From NCBI GenBank assembly GCA_021852275.1, contig JAJZNX010000017.1, forward strand, positions 1-51,994: a stretch of 51,994 bases of DNA, in the 5' to 3' direction. The notes under the pieces are model-generated. The model ran no database searches. It was not told the origin of the DNA and saw nothing but the letters and a program-made list of their open reading frames with translations. Positions 35,043 through 44,605 of the stretch are shown in pieces (positions within the stretch are counted from its first letter, which is position 1; the number at the start of each line of letters is the position of its first letter). The DNA is from Planctomycetota bacterium. GTDB lineage: Bacteria; Planctomycetota; Phycisphaerae; WQYP01. Position numbers and translations under genes: made by a program.

Positions 35043-36677
35043 TTATTCCTCAGCCGGGACTTTTTCCTGCTTGCCACTGGCTGCAGCCCGATCCATCGTA
35101 TGCAATAGGTGTATAACTCTGGCGGCCTTGCGTGCGGTAATTTCCAGATTGTCACCTAACCGCAGGTGATCGGCCACATTCTGATAATATCGAAAACCTT
35201 CGCTCGTCGCATACTTGATCTTCACCGGAGATTCTGCCTTGATCTTTGGATCGTAGGTGTGCAATTCAAAGCTGCCATTCCACCAATGGTCCAGCACCGC
35301 TCCGCGCGTTCCTAAGATACGCCAGCGGGGCTTATTAATTCGGCCAATGTTGGACATTTCAAAATCCAGAGTGCTGCCATTCTTGAACCGTACATAAGCT
35401 TCCATATGGTCTTCGTTGGTAACATTGGTCCAAACACGTTTTTGCGATGTGGCCACGACCCAGTCGATTGGTCCAGTCATAAGTTCCAAGGCCCAGAACA
35501 TGATGTGGGCACCCCAGTCGAAGTGCATTCCACCGGAAATTTCCTTGCTGGAACGCCACCAGCTTCCCTGGGGGGAAAATGAGGTCATTCCAGTTTCAAT
35601 TCTGAATATATTGCCTATGGCGCGACGATGCCGTACCATTTCCTCCACCGCCAGAAACTCGCCATCCCAGCGTCGGTTGTGGTAAACACTGAGCATTTTT
35701 CCGGCTTTGTCGGCGGCGGCAATCATGGCTTGCGCTTGATCGGAATTGATGGCCATTGGCTTTTCCACAACACAGTGTCGGCCGCTGTTGAGTACGTCAA
35801 TGGCCACTTCGGCATGAATATTATGCGGCAAAATAACGGCGAGCAGTTCCGCATCCGAATTTTTCAGCATATCCCGGTGGTTGATAAACGTATGGATACC
35901 CGGAAAATCTTTTGCGGCAACAGCCATCCGGGTGGCATCCAGATCGCACGCGGCAACGGGAATGAAGCCGGCGTTCTGCATTTCCTTCAGATGCGTGTGA
36001 CCCATATTAAATGCGCCGCCGTAGCCGATGACACCGACCTTGAGCGGCGGCTTTTCCATCAAGCCCGTCGCCCAGCGTAAACCGCGGCTAAAAAGCTGCT
36101 GCCAGCCGGGGTGCGAGATATCCTCTACGGAGTGGCCGGGTGAGAGATAAAATACGCGCCCTGCGCCATAGTCTTTCACGTACGCAACAGGCTGCATTTT
36201 CCCGAGCCAGTTGGCCTGCGCCAGAACGTGTGGAGGCGTACCCACGGGTTCAAGCTGGTAAAGTTCGCTGAACAGGGAAAAGGGCTTGAAATGCCGCATG
36301 ATCTGGTGTGTGGTAGCGCAGGGTTCCACTTGAAATTCCACCGGTTCTCCATGTCCGATAAATTTCATCCCCAGCATGGCACTGTAGTCGCGGTTGCTTT
36401 TCCAACTCGCTGCCGCGCCATGCACGCCCACCAGGGCACCACCGGATTGGACAAACTCCATCAGGCCTTTTTCTTCTGCGGGGGTCAGATTTCCACCTTG
36501 GGTACAGACAACAACTGCCTTGAAATCGCTTTTCGGAAGCGTGGTTAAAACTTGGCGATCCTCTGACTCTTCCACCGTCCAACCGTCGTGGGTGATAATT
36601 TTGGATAAACTTTGGGCAATCGCCGGAAAATCATGGAATGAGCCACCGGTTAAGAGCAAAATTTTGGTTTGGACCAT
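35043..36677 (-). CDS. ThuA-like domain fused to a Gfo/Idh/MocA oxidoreductase
   Basis: This 544-residue protein is a two-domain fusion. Residues 1-210 are a ThuA/GATase-like domain (KILLLTGGSFHDFPAIAQSL, VVCTQGGNLTPAEEKGLMEFVQSGGALVGVHGAAASW, PVAYVKDYGAGRVFYLSPGHS). Residues 215-535 are a full oxidoreductase: KVGVIGYGGAFNMGHTHLKEM (Rossmann loop), EKPMAI, and GGMHFDWGAHIMFWALELM with the catalytic Asp/His region. ThuA proteins are linked to trehalose/disaccharide catabolism, and ThuB-type dehydrogenases work with them, so fusion suggests sequential steps on one sugar. AGGAGG lies about 10 nt upstream of the ATG. No export signal is visible. Confidence 0.87.
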   Translation of the reverse strand: MVQTKILLLTGGSFHDFPAIAQSLSKIITHDGWTVEESEDRQVLTTLPKSDFKAVVVCTQGGNLTPAEEKGLMEFVQSGGALVGVHGAAASWKSNRDYSAMLGMKFIGHGEPVEFQVEPCATTHQIMRHFKPFSLFSELYQLEPVGTPPHVLAQANWLGKMQPVAYVKDYGAGRVFYLSPGHSVEDISHPGWQQLFSRGLRWATGLMEKPPLKVGVIGYGGAFNMGHTHLKEMQNAGFIPVAACDLDATRMAVAAKDFPGIHTFINHRDMLKNSDAELLAVILPHNIHAEVAIDVLNSGRHCVVEKPMAINSDQAQAMIAAADKAGKMLSVYHNRRWDGEFLAVEEMVRHRRAIGNIFRIETGMTSFSPQGSWWRSSKEISGGMHFDWGAHIMFWALELMTGPIDWVVATSQKRVWTNVTNEDHMEAYVRFKNGSTLDFEMSNIGRINKPRWRILGTRGAVLDHWWNGSFELHTYDPKIKAESPVKIKYATSEGFRYYQNVADHLRLGDNLEITARKAARVIHLLHTMDRAAASGKQEKVPAEE

Positions 36678-37158
36678 GGATCAATGCCCTCCTGAAAAAA
36701 TATTGCCAGTTAAATTCGTCATGGGTAGAAAATGTTAGTCCTTCGCTGCGATTATGGCAAGAAGGAGGATTAACCCAAAAGCGATCTGCTCTGCCATATT
36801 TTTGGCTAGTTCTGCCTGGCCAGTGACCGCAGAAGCGGCTTGGATCCGTGTTATGGATGATGGTATTCAGGGCTATCGGGATTTTATTTGCCGCATCATT
36901 CCTTTCAGCCATTTAACAAACGCATTCGTCCGGGTAGCAACATGCCGTGCTGCGGGTTCAAAAAACTCAATCTAACACTATATAAATAAAAGACTTGCGC
37001 GATCTTATCAATTTTAACACAATCTTAACATTTCCTTAATCAAATGACATCAGCTTAAGAAGATACTGTTATTGTCGAGATCGGAGTCTCGCACCGGTTT
37101 GGCCGATTCTGGTTTGGGCCAAACTGAGCATTTTAGGGATTTCGGCAGGAGAAACGTG
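36678..37158. other. Divergent intergenic region between the ThuA-Gfo gene and the phosphate symporter
   Basis: The 481 bp hold no credible gene. Toward the symporter there is a possible promoter, TTCAAA (36957-36962), 18 bp, TATAAA (36981-36986), then the 11-bp repeats at 37012-37044 and possible later -10 boxes (TACTGT 37064, TATTGT 37070). The leftward half would carry the ThuA-Gfo promoter, which I could not place. Confidence 0.5.
37012..37044 (+). promoter_or_regulatory. Three 11-bp direct repeats resembling a Pho box
   Basis: Units TTTTAACACAA, TCTTAACATTT and CCTTAATCAAA follow each other without gaps. The cores TTAACA (37014-37019), TTAACA (37025-37030) and TTAATC (37036-37041) are each separated by 5 bp. 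TTAACA repeats with 5-bp spacing and 11-bp period are the described binding pattern of PhoP-type phosphate regulators. The site lies 115 bp upstream of a phosphate symporter, which strengthens the reading. Confidence 0.55.
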
Positions 37159-38583
37159 ATGTCACAGGTTACAGCAGATCCCGTGGCCCAAGGCATTTCC
37201 GAAGCGCTCAACGAGGTCAAATTCAGCCGGTTTCATTTTCGTGCTATTGTCACGGCCGGGATGGGATTTTTTACCTCCGCTTATGATTTGTGCGTGATCG
37301 GCACGGCAGCCGCCCTGATTGATCCTATCTGGCATTTGCAGGCCGCCGATACCAGCCTATTGGTAGCTGCATCATTAGCGGCGACCTTTGTGGGAGCTTT
37401 TGTATTCGGTCGTTTGGCTGATGTGATCGGGCGGAAAAGCATCTATGGTATCGAAGCTATTCTCATGTCGATTGGGGCTATTGGCAGCGCTTTTTGTCCG
37501 AATTTGTTCTGGCTGGTGGTATGCCGTGTGATTATGGGATTTGGTATCGGCGGTGACTATCCGCTTTCAGCGGTTATTATGAGCGAATATGCCAACCGAA
37601 AAGATCGCGGAAAAATGGTGGGTATGGTGTTTTCCTGCCAGGCATTAGGATTTCTGGCCGGCCCACTGTTAGCGGTGATTTTGTTGGCGGCTGGTGTGGG
37701 CCATGATCTGGCCTGGCGAATTTTGCTGGGGGTGGGAGCAGCTCCATCGCTGGCTGTGATTTTTCTGCGGCGTACGATGCCGGAATCACCGCGGTGGCAG
37801 GCCCGGGTTTCCGGTAATAAATACGGCGCAGCAGCGGACATGGCCAAGTACACCAAAGGATTGGCCAGCGTGACGCATGTCAACGGTCGCGATCCGCGTA
37901 TCAACGCTTCTCTAAGCAAATATGCGGTAACCCTCATCGGCACAGCTGGTGCGTGGTTTGCACTGGATTATGCCTTTTACGGCAATTCCGTGTGTATGCC
38001 CCTGATTATGAAGGGCATTGATCCCACGGCTGACCTTCTGGCCAACCTGGCTTGGGGCGCAGTTATATTCGGGGCTTTTGCAGTACCCGGATATATCGGT
38101 GCTTTTATGTTTGCCGACAAAATAGGTCGCAAGCGATTGCAGATTCTGGGTTTTATCATGATGGCTATTAGCTTTGGTGCCATCGGGCTGTTTCCGCAGG
38201 TGGCATCGAATTTTGGTTTATTTGTGGTATTGTTTGGACTGAGTTTCTTTTTCACGCAATTTGGACCTAACGTTACAACCTTTATTCTTGCTGCCGAGCT
38301 ATTTCCCGTGAATCAACGCACCACCGGCCATGGTATATCCGCAGGCATCGGCAAGGTGGGTGCGTGCCTGGGGGTTTTTGCTTTTCCCTGGCTCAATGCC
38401 CAACTGGGTGTCTATCATGCTTTACTTTTTGCCGCGGGCTTTGCCGTCCTGGGCATGCTGCTGACTCTGCTGATTAAGGAACCAGCCGGCAAATCGCTGG
38501 AAGACATCAGCGGTGAGGATTCAGACAAATCTGAGGCCATGGAAAGACCTCTCAAATCGCGAATGACTTCCTTGGCGGCCTGA
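37159..38583 (+). CDS. MFS phosphate:H+ symporter-like transporter (PHS family)
   Basis: This is a 474-residue, 12-TM major facilitator protein. It has the MFS loop motif GRLADVIGRKSIYG and the signature GIGGDYPLSAVIMSEYANRKDRGKM, characteristic of plant/fungal Pht1/Pho84-type phosphate:proton symporters. ALDYAFYGNS in TM7 and AAELFPVNQRTTGHGISAGIGKVGA in the second half also fit that family. It should import phosphate with protons across the cytoplasmic membrane. The ATG at 37159 has AGGAG 7 nt upstream. A Pho-box-like repeat upstream suggests induction by phosphate limitation. It converges with the DUF4159 gene, 19 bp between stops. Confidence 0.85.
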   Translation: MSQVTADPVAQGISEALNEVKFSRFHFRAIVTAGMGFFTSAYDLCVIGTAAALIDPIWHLQAADTSLLVAASLAATFVGAFVFGRLADVIGRKSIYGIEAILMSIGAIGSAFCPNLFWLVVCRVIMGFGIGGDYPLSAVIMSEYANRKDRGKMVGMVFSCQALGFLAGPLLAVILLAAGVGHDLAWRILLGVGAAPSLAVIFLRRTMPESPRWQARVSGNKYGAAADMAKYTKGLASVTHVNGRDPRINASLSKYAVTLIGTAGAWFALDYAFYGNSVCMPLIMKGIDPTADLLANLAWGAVIFGAFAVPGYIGAFMFADKIGRKRLQILGFIMMAISFGAIGLFPQVASNFGLFVVLFGLSFFFTQFGPNVTTFILAAELFPVNQRTTGHGISAGIGKVGACLGVFAFPWLNAQLGVYHALLFAAGFAVLGMLLTLLIKEPAGKSLEDISGEDSDKSEAMERPLKSRMTSLAA

Positions 38584-38602
38584 CGCGTAGTTTCCGGGAT
38601 CG

Positions 38603-41317
38603 TCATCGATGGGCGATGGCATACATAATTACATTTGCCGCTAAGGCCTGTGCCGATGGCGGGGCATATCCGCTGATCCCCCAAGTATTGGTGCCGAGCA
38701 ACCCGCAGGTGATATCCGCGGAAGAAAATACAACAATCCAGCGTCCATTCTTTTTAATACCCATTAACTCCGGACGAGTTTTGACATGCTGGTGCTGCTG
38801 ATTATAAAACTTACGGTATTGCACGCGAGTAACGTTGACGCCGCCGGGAAAGGTTCCCGTATACAAGGATGACTCCGGTGGAACAGCAATCAGTGCTTGC
38901 CGCGGAAATGCCCGCACCAGCAGTTGTACAAAAGATTCGGTAAATTGGTTTTTTCCGCCGGCCGCATCGGCCAACAGCATGCCTCCATGCCTTACGTACG
39001 TTCGCAGCGCCAGAATCTGTGCGGCGGTGAGCGTCAATGCTCCAGTCCCGGTCATTTGCGCCAGTGGGTAAAGTTTTGGGTTTAGTTTTGAGCCGATGCT
39101 ATGAACGGATATAGTCAATCGTGTATGAAAATCACGGGCTGCGATTTTGGCCATGCGCGGCCATGCACCAGGTTCTGGATTCCAATTGCCCGTATAACGC
39201 AGACGGACCATGGTCAGGTGACGGGTAGCCGTTGTGATGGGACCGGTAATGGCCAGTGATTCCAGGCGGTTGGACAACGGCACCTTCCCTGTGGCGTAAA
39301 AATAGATATTGGCCGGAACTTGCCAGTCGTCGGAGGTCGCAAAGTGATGACTCTGCCACGCTGCCCCGAGATCCACGGAACTTAACAGCCACAAATAGCG
39401 AATATGATTGCTGACGGCCTGAAATTGCGGCGGCCTCTGGAAATGGTACCACGGCTGGAGGGTGTAAATGTAGCTGGTCGGTGGAACCGGTTTTACCTGG
39501 TATCGGCCATGAACTACACGCTGAGCGTACCGTACCATGGCCTTTTGAAACAATCGCGATCTGCCATCGGGCAAAGAAAGAATCATACCGCCGGCCTGTA
39601 CGTATTTTCGGAGTGCGGCCACCTGCGTTTTGGAAAAATGGGGATCTTTTCTTCCAGTGATAAGCAGAATCGGGGCTTGCAGCCATTGCGTAAGGGGTGC
39701 GTGGAAATTAACCACCTGCCAATTGAGAGGCGTTTCAAACGTTTTGCTGAGCCACGATGTAAAATTGGCGGCGTCGCGCTGGCGGACATTCCAACTTCCA
39801 GAGAAATTGTTTCCATACTGGAGTTTGCTGATCACCACGGGATTAAGTCCGCGGTCCAGCACCAGCAATGCATAGGCGGTGGCTACCACCGAGGAGGCCT
39901 GAAAAAAATGACCATGATGCCACGGCCCGCCCCGGTTACGGGTGAGCGTTCGGGCGAAATCGTCGTACCAATCGTGTCCGCCAATGGTCACAATACCACT
40001 GGCCAGAGCCACGCGCTCATCACCATACATGGCATAGAAGTTGTTTTCATCCGGATGAAAGTGCCGGTTCAGCCACGCCAAGCCACGCAGAATAAACGGG
40101 TGGGGGATGGGATCGAGCGTTGGCCGCTGGTAAAGATATTCATCGCAGATCAAGAGGCTGGCCAGACCGGCGGGGGTCATGGTATCGGCCGGTATTCGGC
40201 CTGGTCCTCCGGCAGGATGATTGGGCGTTCCCGAATAGATCCACGCACCGTTTACATATTGCTTTTTCCGCCAGTGTTTTGCGGCCTTGCGCCAATAAGA
40301 GTAGGGGATTTCCAGACCGGCATGGGCGCAGGCCCATGTACCCAGTACGCCATACTGTGTATTGGAATTGTCCCAGCGTTGGGCCTGAAATATCAATGCT
40401 CCGGGCGGTGCTTGCATATAGGTATAGCCGCCATCGGCATGAATGCTATGTATTAAATATCGGGCATCTTCCTGTAAGACGTGGCGATAGCGGGCTTTGT
40501 TGGGCAGCAAAGCCATGGCATTGGCCTGAAACGATGCCACGTAGGTGCTGCGGGGTCTAAGTTTTACCAAAAAGTTCAGAGCACGGCGCATTTTTCGCGA
40601 AACGATATTGAGCTGCGGTAAATGCAGACTTTGCGGCACATCCAGCAAGGCTTCCGTAACCAGGGCGGTTTTTCCGCCGAATTGGATACCGTTGCCGGAA
40701 CCAGTATCTTCCCACAGCCAGCGACGATTCTGTCGAGACAGCAAAAAATTAACCCCACGGGTAATGGAAGCTATGACTGCCTGACTCAGGCGGCTTATCG
40801 GCACTTGCGGAGGTCCGAAGGAAATCGATGGTTTGGTGTGAGCAACGAATGCGGCAACGTGTGACAATGGGGCGGTGGCAGCAACTGCTGGTTTGGACTT
40901 CCTCTCGACAACAGGTTTGGGCGGTAAACCAGGTGCAGTCGAAGTTAGAGGTGCCGGGCGCACGGGCACTTTTGGCGACGATGGTGTTATCTTCAATACT
41001 TTTTGTAAAAACGGTTGTCCGCTGATGGGCCTGGTGGTCAATACGGTTTTTCCGATGAGTGCAAGACGAGGTCGGGATGGGGGCAGTGGCAATCGCGGCG
41101 GATTTTCCGATGGTGCCAGGGAGCGGCCCAATAACAGTCCCAGAATGATCATCAAAATCAGTCCCACGACCAGGCTCTTGACTCCCGGCTTTCGCCGACT
41201 GCGGGTCAATTGCCGGTAGCAATCCGCACACACCACGGAATCCTGCCAAACGAAGGCCTTATCAGTTGGACCGATGATGGCATTGCAATTTTCACATTCT
41301 TCCAGATGTTCGGCCAT
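38603..41317 (-). CDS. Membrane protein: zinc ribbon, alpha-toroid and two DUF4159 domains
   Basis: This 904-residue protein begins with a cytoplasmic zinc-ribbon-like segment (CENCNAIIGP ... VVCADCY, two CxxC pairs, residues 8-34). One TM helix (SLVVGLILMIILGLLLGRSLA) and a Pro-rich linker follow. Residues about 185-500 form a terpene-cyclase/prenyltransferase-like alpha-toroid (ASITRGVNFLLSRQNRRWLWEDTGSG; VLGTWACAHAGLEIPYSYWRKAAKHW; TPAGLASLLICDEYL). Two DUF4159-like segments follow (about 535-640 and 700-900; ALRKYVQAGGMILSLPDG and ALRTYVRHGGMLLADAAGG). DUF4159 proteins are common in planctomycetes but lack an assigned role. The bulk should be periplasmic. The gene lies 61 bp downstream of polA on the same strand. 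Confidence 0.8.
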   Translation of the reverse strand: MAEHLEECENCNAIIGPTDKAFVWQDSVVCADCYRQLTRSRRKPGVKSLVVGLILMIILGLLLGRSLAPSENPPRLPLPPSRPRLALIGKTVLTTRPISGQPFLQKVLKITPSSPKVPVRPAPLTSTAPGLPPKPVVERKSKPAVAATAPLSHVAAFVAHTKPSISFGPPQVPISRLSQAVIASITRGVNFLLSRQNRRWLWEDTGSGNGIQFGGKTALVTEALLDVPQSLHLPQLNIVSRKMRRALNFLVKLRPRSTYVASFQANAMALLPNKARYRHVLQEDARYLIHSIHADGGYTYMQAPPGALIFQAQRWDNSNTQYGVLGTWACAHAGLEIPYSYWRKAAKHWRKKQYVNGAWIYSGTPNHPAGGPGRIPADTMTPAGLASLLICDEYLYQRPTLDPIPHPFILRGLAWLNRHFHPDENNFYAMYGDERVALASGIVTIGGHDWYDDFARTLTRNRGGPWHHGHFFQASSVVATAYALLVLDRGLNPVVISKLQYGNNFSGSWNVRQRDAANFTSWLSKTFETPLNWQVVNFHAPLTQWLQAPILLITGRKDPHFSKTQVAALRKYVQAGGMILSLPDGRSRLFQKAMVRYAQRVVHGRYQVKPVPPTSYIYTLQPWYHFQRPPQFQAVSNHIRYLWLLSSVDLGAAWQSHHFATSDDWQVPANIYFYATGKVPLSNRLESLAITGPITTATRHLTMVRLRYTGNWNPEPGAWPRMAKIAARDFHTRLTISVHSIGSKLNPKLYPLAQMTGTGALTLTAAQILALRTYVRHGGMLLADAAGGKNQFTESFVQLLVRAFPRQALIAVPPESSLYTGTFPGGVNVTRVQYRKFYNQQHQHVKTRPELMGIKKNGRWIVVFSSADITCGLLGTNTWGISGYAPPSAQALAANVIMYAIAHR

Positions 41318-41378
41318 ACCTGAATCTCTTCACTGAACTGGTGCCAAGCTGCCAGTGTGGCATGTCACCAGACTGTAA

Positions 41379-44288
41379 TTATTTGGCGGCAAGCCAGTTA
41401 TCTCCCCAGGCCACATCCACCTTTAACTGCACCCTTAAATCCATAGCGTGCTCCATTTCCTCACGCACCATCTGGGCATACGTTGCAGCCTTGTCCCGAC
41501 GGCATTCGAAAACCAGTTCATCGTGAATCTGCAGAATCAATTGAATTTCATCTGCGTGAGGTGTGATCTGGCGGTGAATGCGGACCATGGCCATCTTGAT
41601 CAGGTCGGCAGCGGAGCCTTGTATGACGGAATTGATGGCAGCCCGCTGACCAAATTGTCTGATCGTCTGATTTTTGGAGTGAATCTGGGGTATCTGGCGG
41701 CGGCGGCCCAAAATCGTGGTGACATAGCCATGGGCCATCGCCTCCTGGGTACAGGCGCTGAAGAACTCCTCTATGGCAGGGAAAAGCTGCTTGTACGCAC
41801 GGATAAAGGCGGCGGCCTCGCGTTCCGGAATTTTAAGAAGTTTGGCCAATCCATAAGATGTCTGGCCGTAGATAATGCCGAAGTTGACGGACTTGGCGAT
41901 ACGGCGCATCTCCGGGGTTACCTGTTGCAGGTCCACATGATGTATTTGTGCCGCCACGTAGGAGTGAATGTCGCGGTTGGCACCAAAGGCCTCTATCAGG
42001 GCGGGTTCACGGCAAAAATGGGCCAGCACTCGAAGTTCTATCTGCGAATAGTCTGCACTGATGAGTACATGATCGGCATCTGCGGCTGCAAAAGCCCGTC
42101 GGATTTCCCGGCCAATATCGGTACGGATCGGAATATTCTGCAGGTTAGGATCGCTGCTGGAAAGCCGTCCTGTTTCCGCTATGGTCTGGTTGAAGCTGGC
42201 GTGAACCCGACCGGTCATCGGAGATACCGCCGCGATCAATGGTTCCAAATACGTACTTTGCAGTTTGGTAAGTTGGCGATACTCCAGGATCAAGGCCGGC
42301 ACCGGATGGTCATCCGCCAAAGCTTCCAGCACGCTGATATCCGTACTTGGACCGGTCTTTGTCTTTTTGATGACACGTAATCCCAATTTTCCAAACAGTA
42401 CCTGGCCGAGTTGCCTGGGCGAGTCGAAGTTAAATTCCATTCCGGCGGCGTCGCGAATGCGTTCTTTTAAATCCACCAGTTTTTTTTCAATATCTACGCT
42501 TAGTTGTCGCAGCAGATTTACATCCACCTTGACTCCGGTATATTCCATGTCAGCCAGAACGCTCACCAGCGGCATTTCCACATCAAAAAAAAGCTGGTCC
42601 ATGCCGGCCGCCGCCAGCCTGGGAAATAGTATCTCCGCCAGTCTCAGCGTGACATCCGCGTCTTCCGCAGCATACGTGCAAGCTTGCTCCAGCGGTACCT
42701 GGGCAAAGCTTTTTTGCTGCATTCCCTTGCCAATAAGCGCGGAAATGGCCATGGGCTTTAACCCCAGATAATCCGCAGCCATTGCATCCATGGAATGACT
42801 TGCTCGCGAAGAATCCAGCAGATAGTCGGCAATCATGGTGTCCAGATAGACGCCCGCCAGGGGCAGTTGGCAACGCCGCAGCACATTGATGTCATATTTA
42901 AGATTCTGACCGATTTTCTTAATTGTTGGATCCGCCAGCAGCGGCCCAAGGTGCTCTTTCAGGGCGTCACTTGCCACACATTCGCCCGGTCCCTTTATGG
43001 CGATATACCAGGCTTGCCCGCGGCATGCACAAACAGAAATGCCACACACATTCGATTTCATCGCCCCCAGCGCATCAGTTTCAGTATCCACAGACAGCCA
43101 GCGAGACTTTGATTGATCCAGTACTTCACGAATTTCCTGCACCATCTTCATCAAGTTGGCGGTCGAACTGACCAGGCGATAATTCCCTTGCACCGGCTGG
43201 AGTGTGTTAGCGGTGGGTGTGATGGCAGTATCATCAGCGTCTACCGGAAAATCACCGGTGCCTTCACCTTCAAGTGGTGTTACCGCATCGCCTTCCGGGG
43301 CTTGATTAAATAAGTTGATTTCCCCTGGGGAAAGACTTTTGGCCGGTCGAGCTGTGGCGTGCGGTGCCGTCGGCAACGGGATCGTGTGAGTGCCTGTGAT
43401 GGTTGTCCTGCCGGCAGCCACCATTTTGAGTTTCTCGATTTGGGGAATGAGTCGGCGAAAGCTCAATTCTTCAAACATGGGCAATAGAGCAGATAAGCGG
43501 TTGAGGTCAAAGTGGCATTGCGACCAGGAGAATTCCACCGGTACATCGGTCCGCAATCGCACCAGTTTGCGGGATAGATCCAGCACGCCGAGGTTACTCC
43601 GCAAGGCCTCGCCGATTTTACCGGAAATGTTGCCCGCGTTGGCTATGAGGGTATCCAAGGAGCCAAATTGGGCAAGCCATTTGGCGGCAGTTTTCGGGCC
43701 GACACCGGGGATACCTGGAATATTGTCCGCAGTGTCGCCGGTAAGGGCCAAAACATCCGCTACCTGTTCGGGCCGATAACCTTTTTTGGCCAATAGCTCC
43801 GCAGCATCCATCGTTTCATTTTCCTGAATGTCAAAAAGAACCGTCTGTTGATCAATCAGGGTATCCAAATCCTTGTCACGGGAACAGATGTAAACCTGGA
43901 TCTGGGGTAAAGTGGCATCATTTTTTATGCGTTGCACCACTGTCGCGATCACATCATCCGCTTCATAGCCGTCCACTCGTAAAATTGGCACACCGATAGC
44001 CTCCATCATTTGGCCAATACGTTGTATCTGGGCGGGCATATCCTCCGGCATCGGCTTGCGCTGGGCTTTATATTGGGGATCCAATTGATCCCGCTGGCTG
44101 GATCCGGCATCCATAGCCAGCGCTATGTGGGTAGGTTGGCGATTGTCCAGCAGCTTCAGAAACATCGAAATGAAGCCAAAGGTGGCATTGGTCGGCTCTC
44201 CGGAAGGGCTTGTTAAGCCGCTGACCGCATAATAAGCCCGGTATATTTGGGCATGACCATCAATGATATAGAGGGTTTTATCATTCAT
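41379..44288 (-). CDS. polA: DNA polymerase I
   Basis: PolA acts in Okazaki-fragment processing and repair. The 969-residue protein has all three activities. The 5'-3' exonuclease (residues 1-300) shows YIIDGHAQIYRAYYA and GDTADNIPGIPGVGPKTA. The 3'-5' exonuclease (about 375-560) is intact: Exo I in SVDTETDALG, Exo II in IGQNLKYDIN and Exo III in YAAEDADVT. The polymerase shows SSDPNLQNIPIRTDIGREIRRAF, motif A DYSQIELRVLAHF, motif B RRIAKSVNFGIIYGQTSYGLA and motif C QIHDELVFE. I start at MNDKTLYIIDG (44288); the longer frame to 44366 adds 26 unmatched residues. No Shine-Dalgarno is visible and a perfect TATAAT ends 10 nt upstream. Confidence 0.96.
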   Translation of the reverse strand: MNDKTLYIIDGHAQIYRAYYAVSGLTSPSGEPTNATFGFISMFLKLLDNRQPTHIALAMDAGSSQRDQLDPQYKAQRKPMPEDMPAQIQRIGQMMEAIGVPILRVDGYEADDVIATVVQRIKNDATLPQIQVYICSRDKDLDTLIDQQTVLFDIQENETMDAAELLAKKGYRPEQVADVLALTGDTADNIPGIPGVGPKTAAKWLAQFGSLDTLIANAGNISGKIGEALRSNLGVLDLSRKLVRLRTDVPVEFSWSQCHFDLNRLSALLPMFEELSFRRLIPQIEKLKMVAAGRTTITGTHTIPLPTAPHATARPAKSLSPGEINLFNQAPEGDAVTPLEGEGTGDFPVDADDTAITPTANTLQPVQGNYRLVSSTANLMKMVQEIREVLDQSKSRWLSVDTETDALGAMKSNVCGISVCACRGQAWYIAIKGPGECVASDALKEHLGPLLADPTIKKIGQNLKYDINVLRRCQLPLAGVYLDTMIADYLLDSSRASHSMDAMAADYLGLKPMAISALIGKGMQQKSFAQVPLEQACTYAAEDADVTLRLAEILFPRLAAAGMDQLFFDVEMPLVSVLADMEYTGVKVDVNLLRQLSVDIEKKLVDLKERIRDAAGMEFNFDSPRQLGQVLFGKLGLRVIKKTKTGPSTDISVLEALADDHPVPALILEYRQLTKLQSTYLEPLIAAVSPMTGRVHASFNQTIAETGRLSSSDPNLQNIPIRTDIGREIRRAFAAADADHVLISADYSQIELRVLAHFCREPALIEAFGANRDIHSYVAAQIHHVDLQQVTPEMRRIAKSVNFGIIYGQTSYGLAKLLKIPEREAAAFIRAYKQLFPAIEEFFSACTQEAMAHGYVTTILGRRRQIPQIHSKNQTIRQFGQRAAINSVIQGSAADLIKMAMVRIHRQITPHADEIQLILQIHDELVFECRRDKAATYAQMVREEMEHAMDLRVQLKVDVAWGDNWLAAK

Positions 44289-44298
44289 TCTTATTTCG

Positions 44299-44304
44299 AT
44301 TATA
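44299..44304 (-). promoter_or_regulatory. -10 box of polA, implying a very short leader
   Basis: A perfect TATAAT on the minus strand (44304-44299) lies 10 nt before the polA ATG. Transcription would begin about 3-4 nt before the start codon. I cannot find a good -35 at 16-18 bp, so the call rests on the -10 alone. Confidence 0.35.
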
Positions 44305-44605
44305 CCGGGGTTGCGTCGATGGTGAGAGCACAGGCTGGATAATCTGCTGTCCAAATGGCTAAACAATCGTTTTTCACGTGGTCGATTTTGTGCTGCGCTA
44401 TATCTTACCTATACCCCCGAACACTTCCCAAAATTCGCCATACCTTCTTGGCCGCTTGAAAATCGATGTGCGGGCGATAACAATAAAGAAAATAGGGTGC
44501 GTTTGGCTGCCTCTGCCGATATAGATTGCTACCGCCAGGGGTGATGAGCCAAGAATATGGTGCGGCACCAGTTGGGCAGGCGGGTTTTTATCGGAAGTGA
44601 CACTG

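Noticed and set aside
39404-40456. 350-codon plus-strand frame inside the DUF4159 gene
   Set aside because: It is antisense to a well-supported gene with recognisable domains; no family features and no ribosome binding site.
41448-42380. 310-codon plus-strand frame inside polA
   Set aside because: It lies opposite the conserved polymerase domain; the translation matches nothing I recognise and reflects codon bias.
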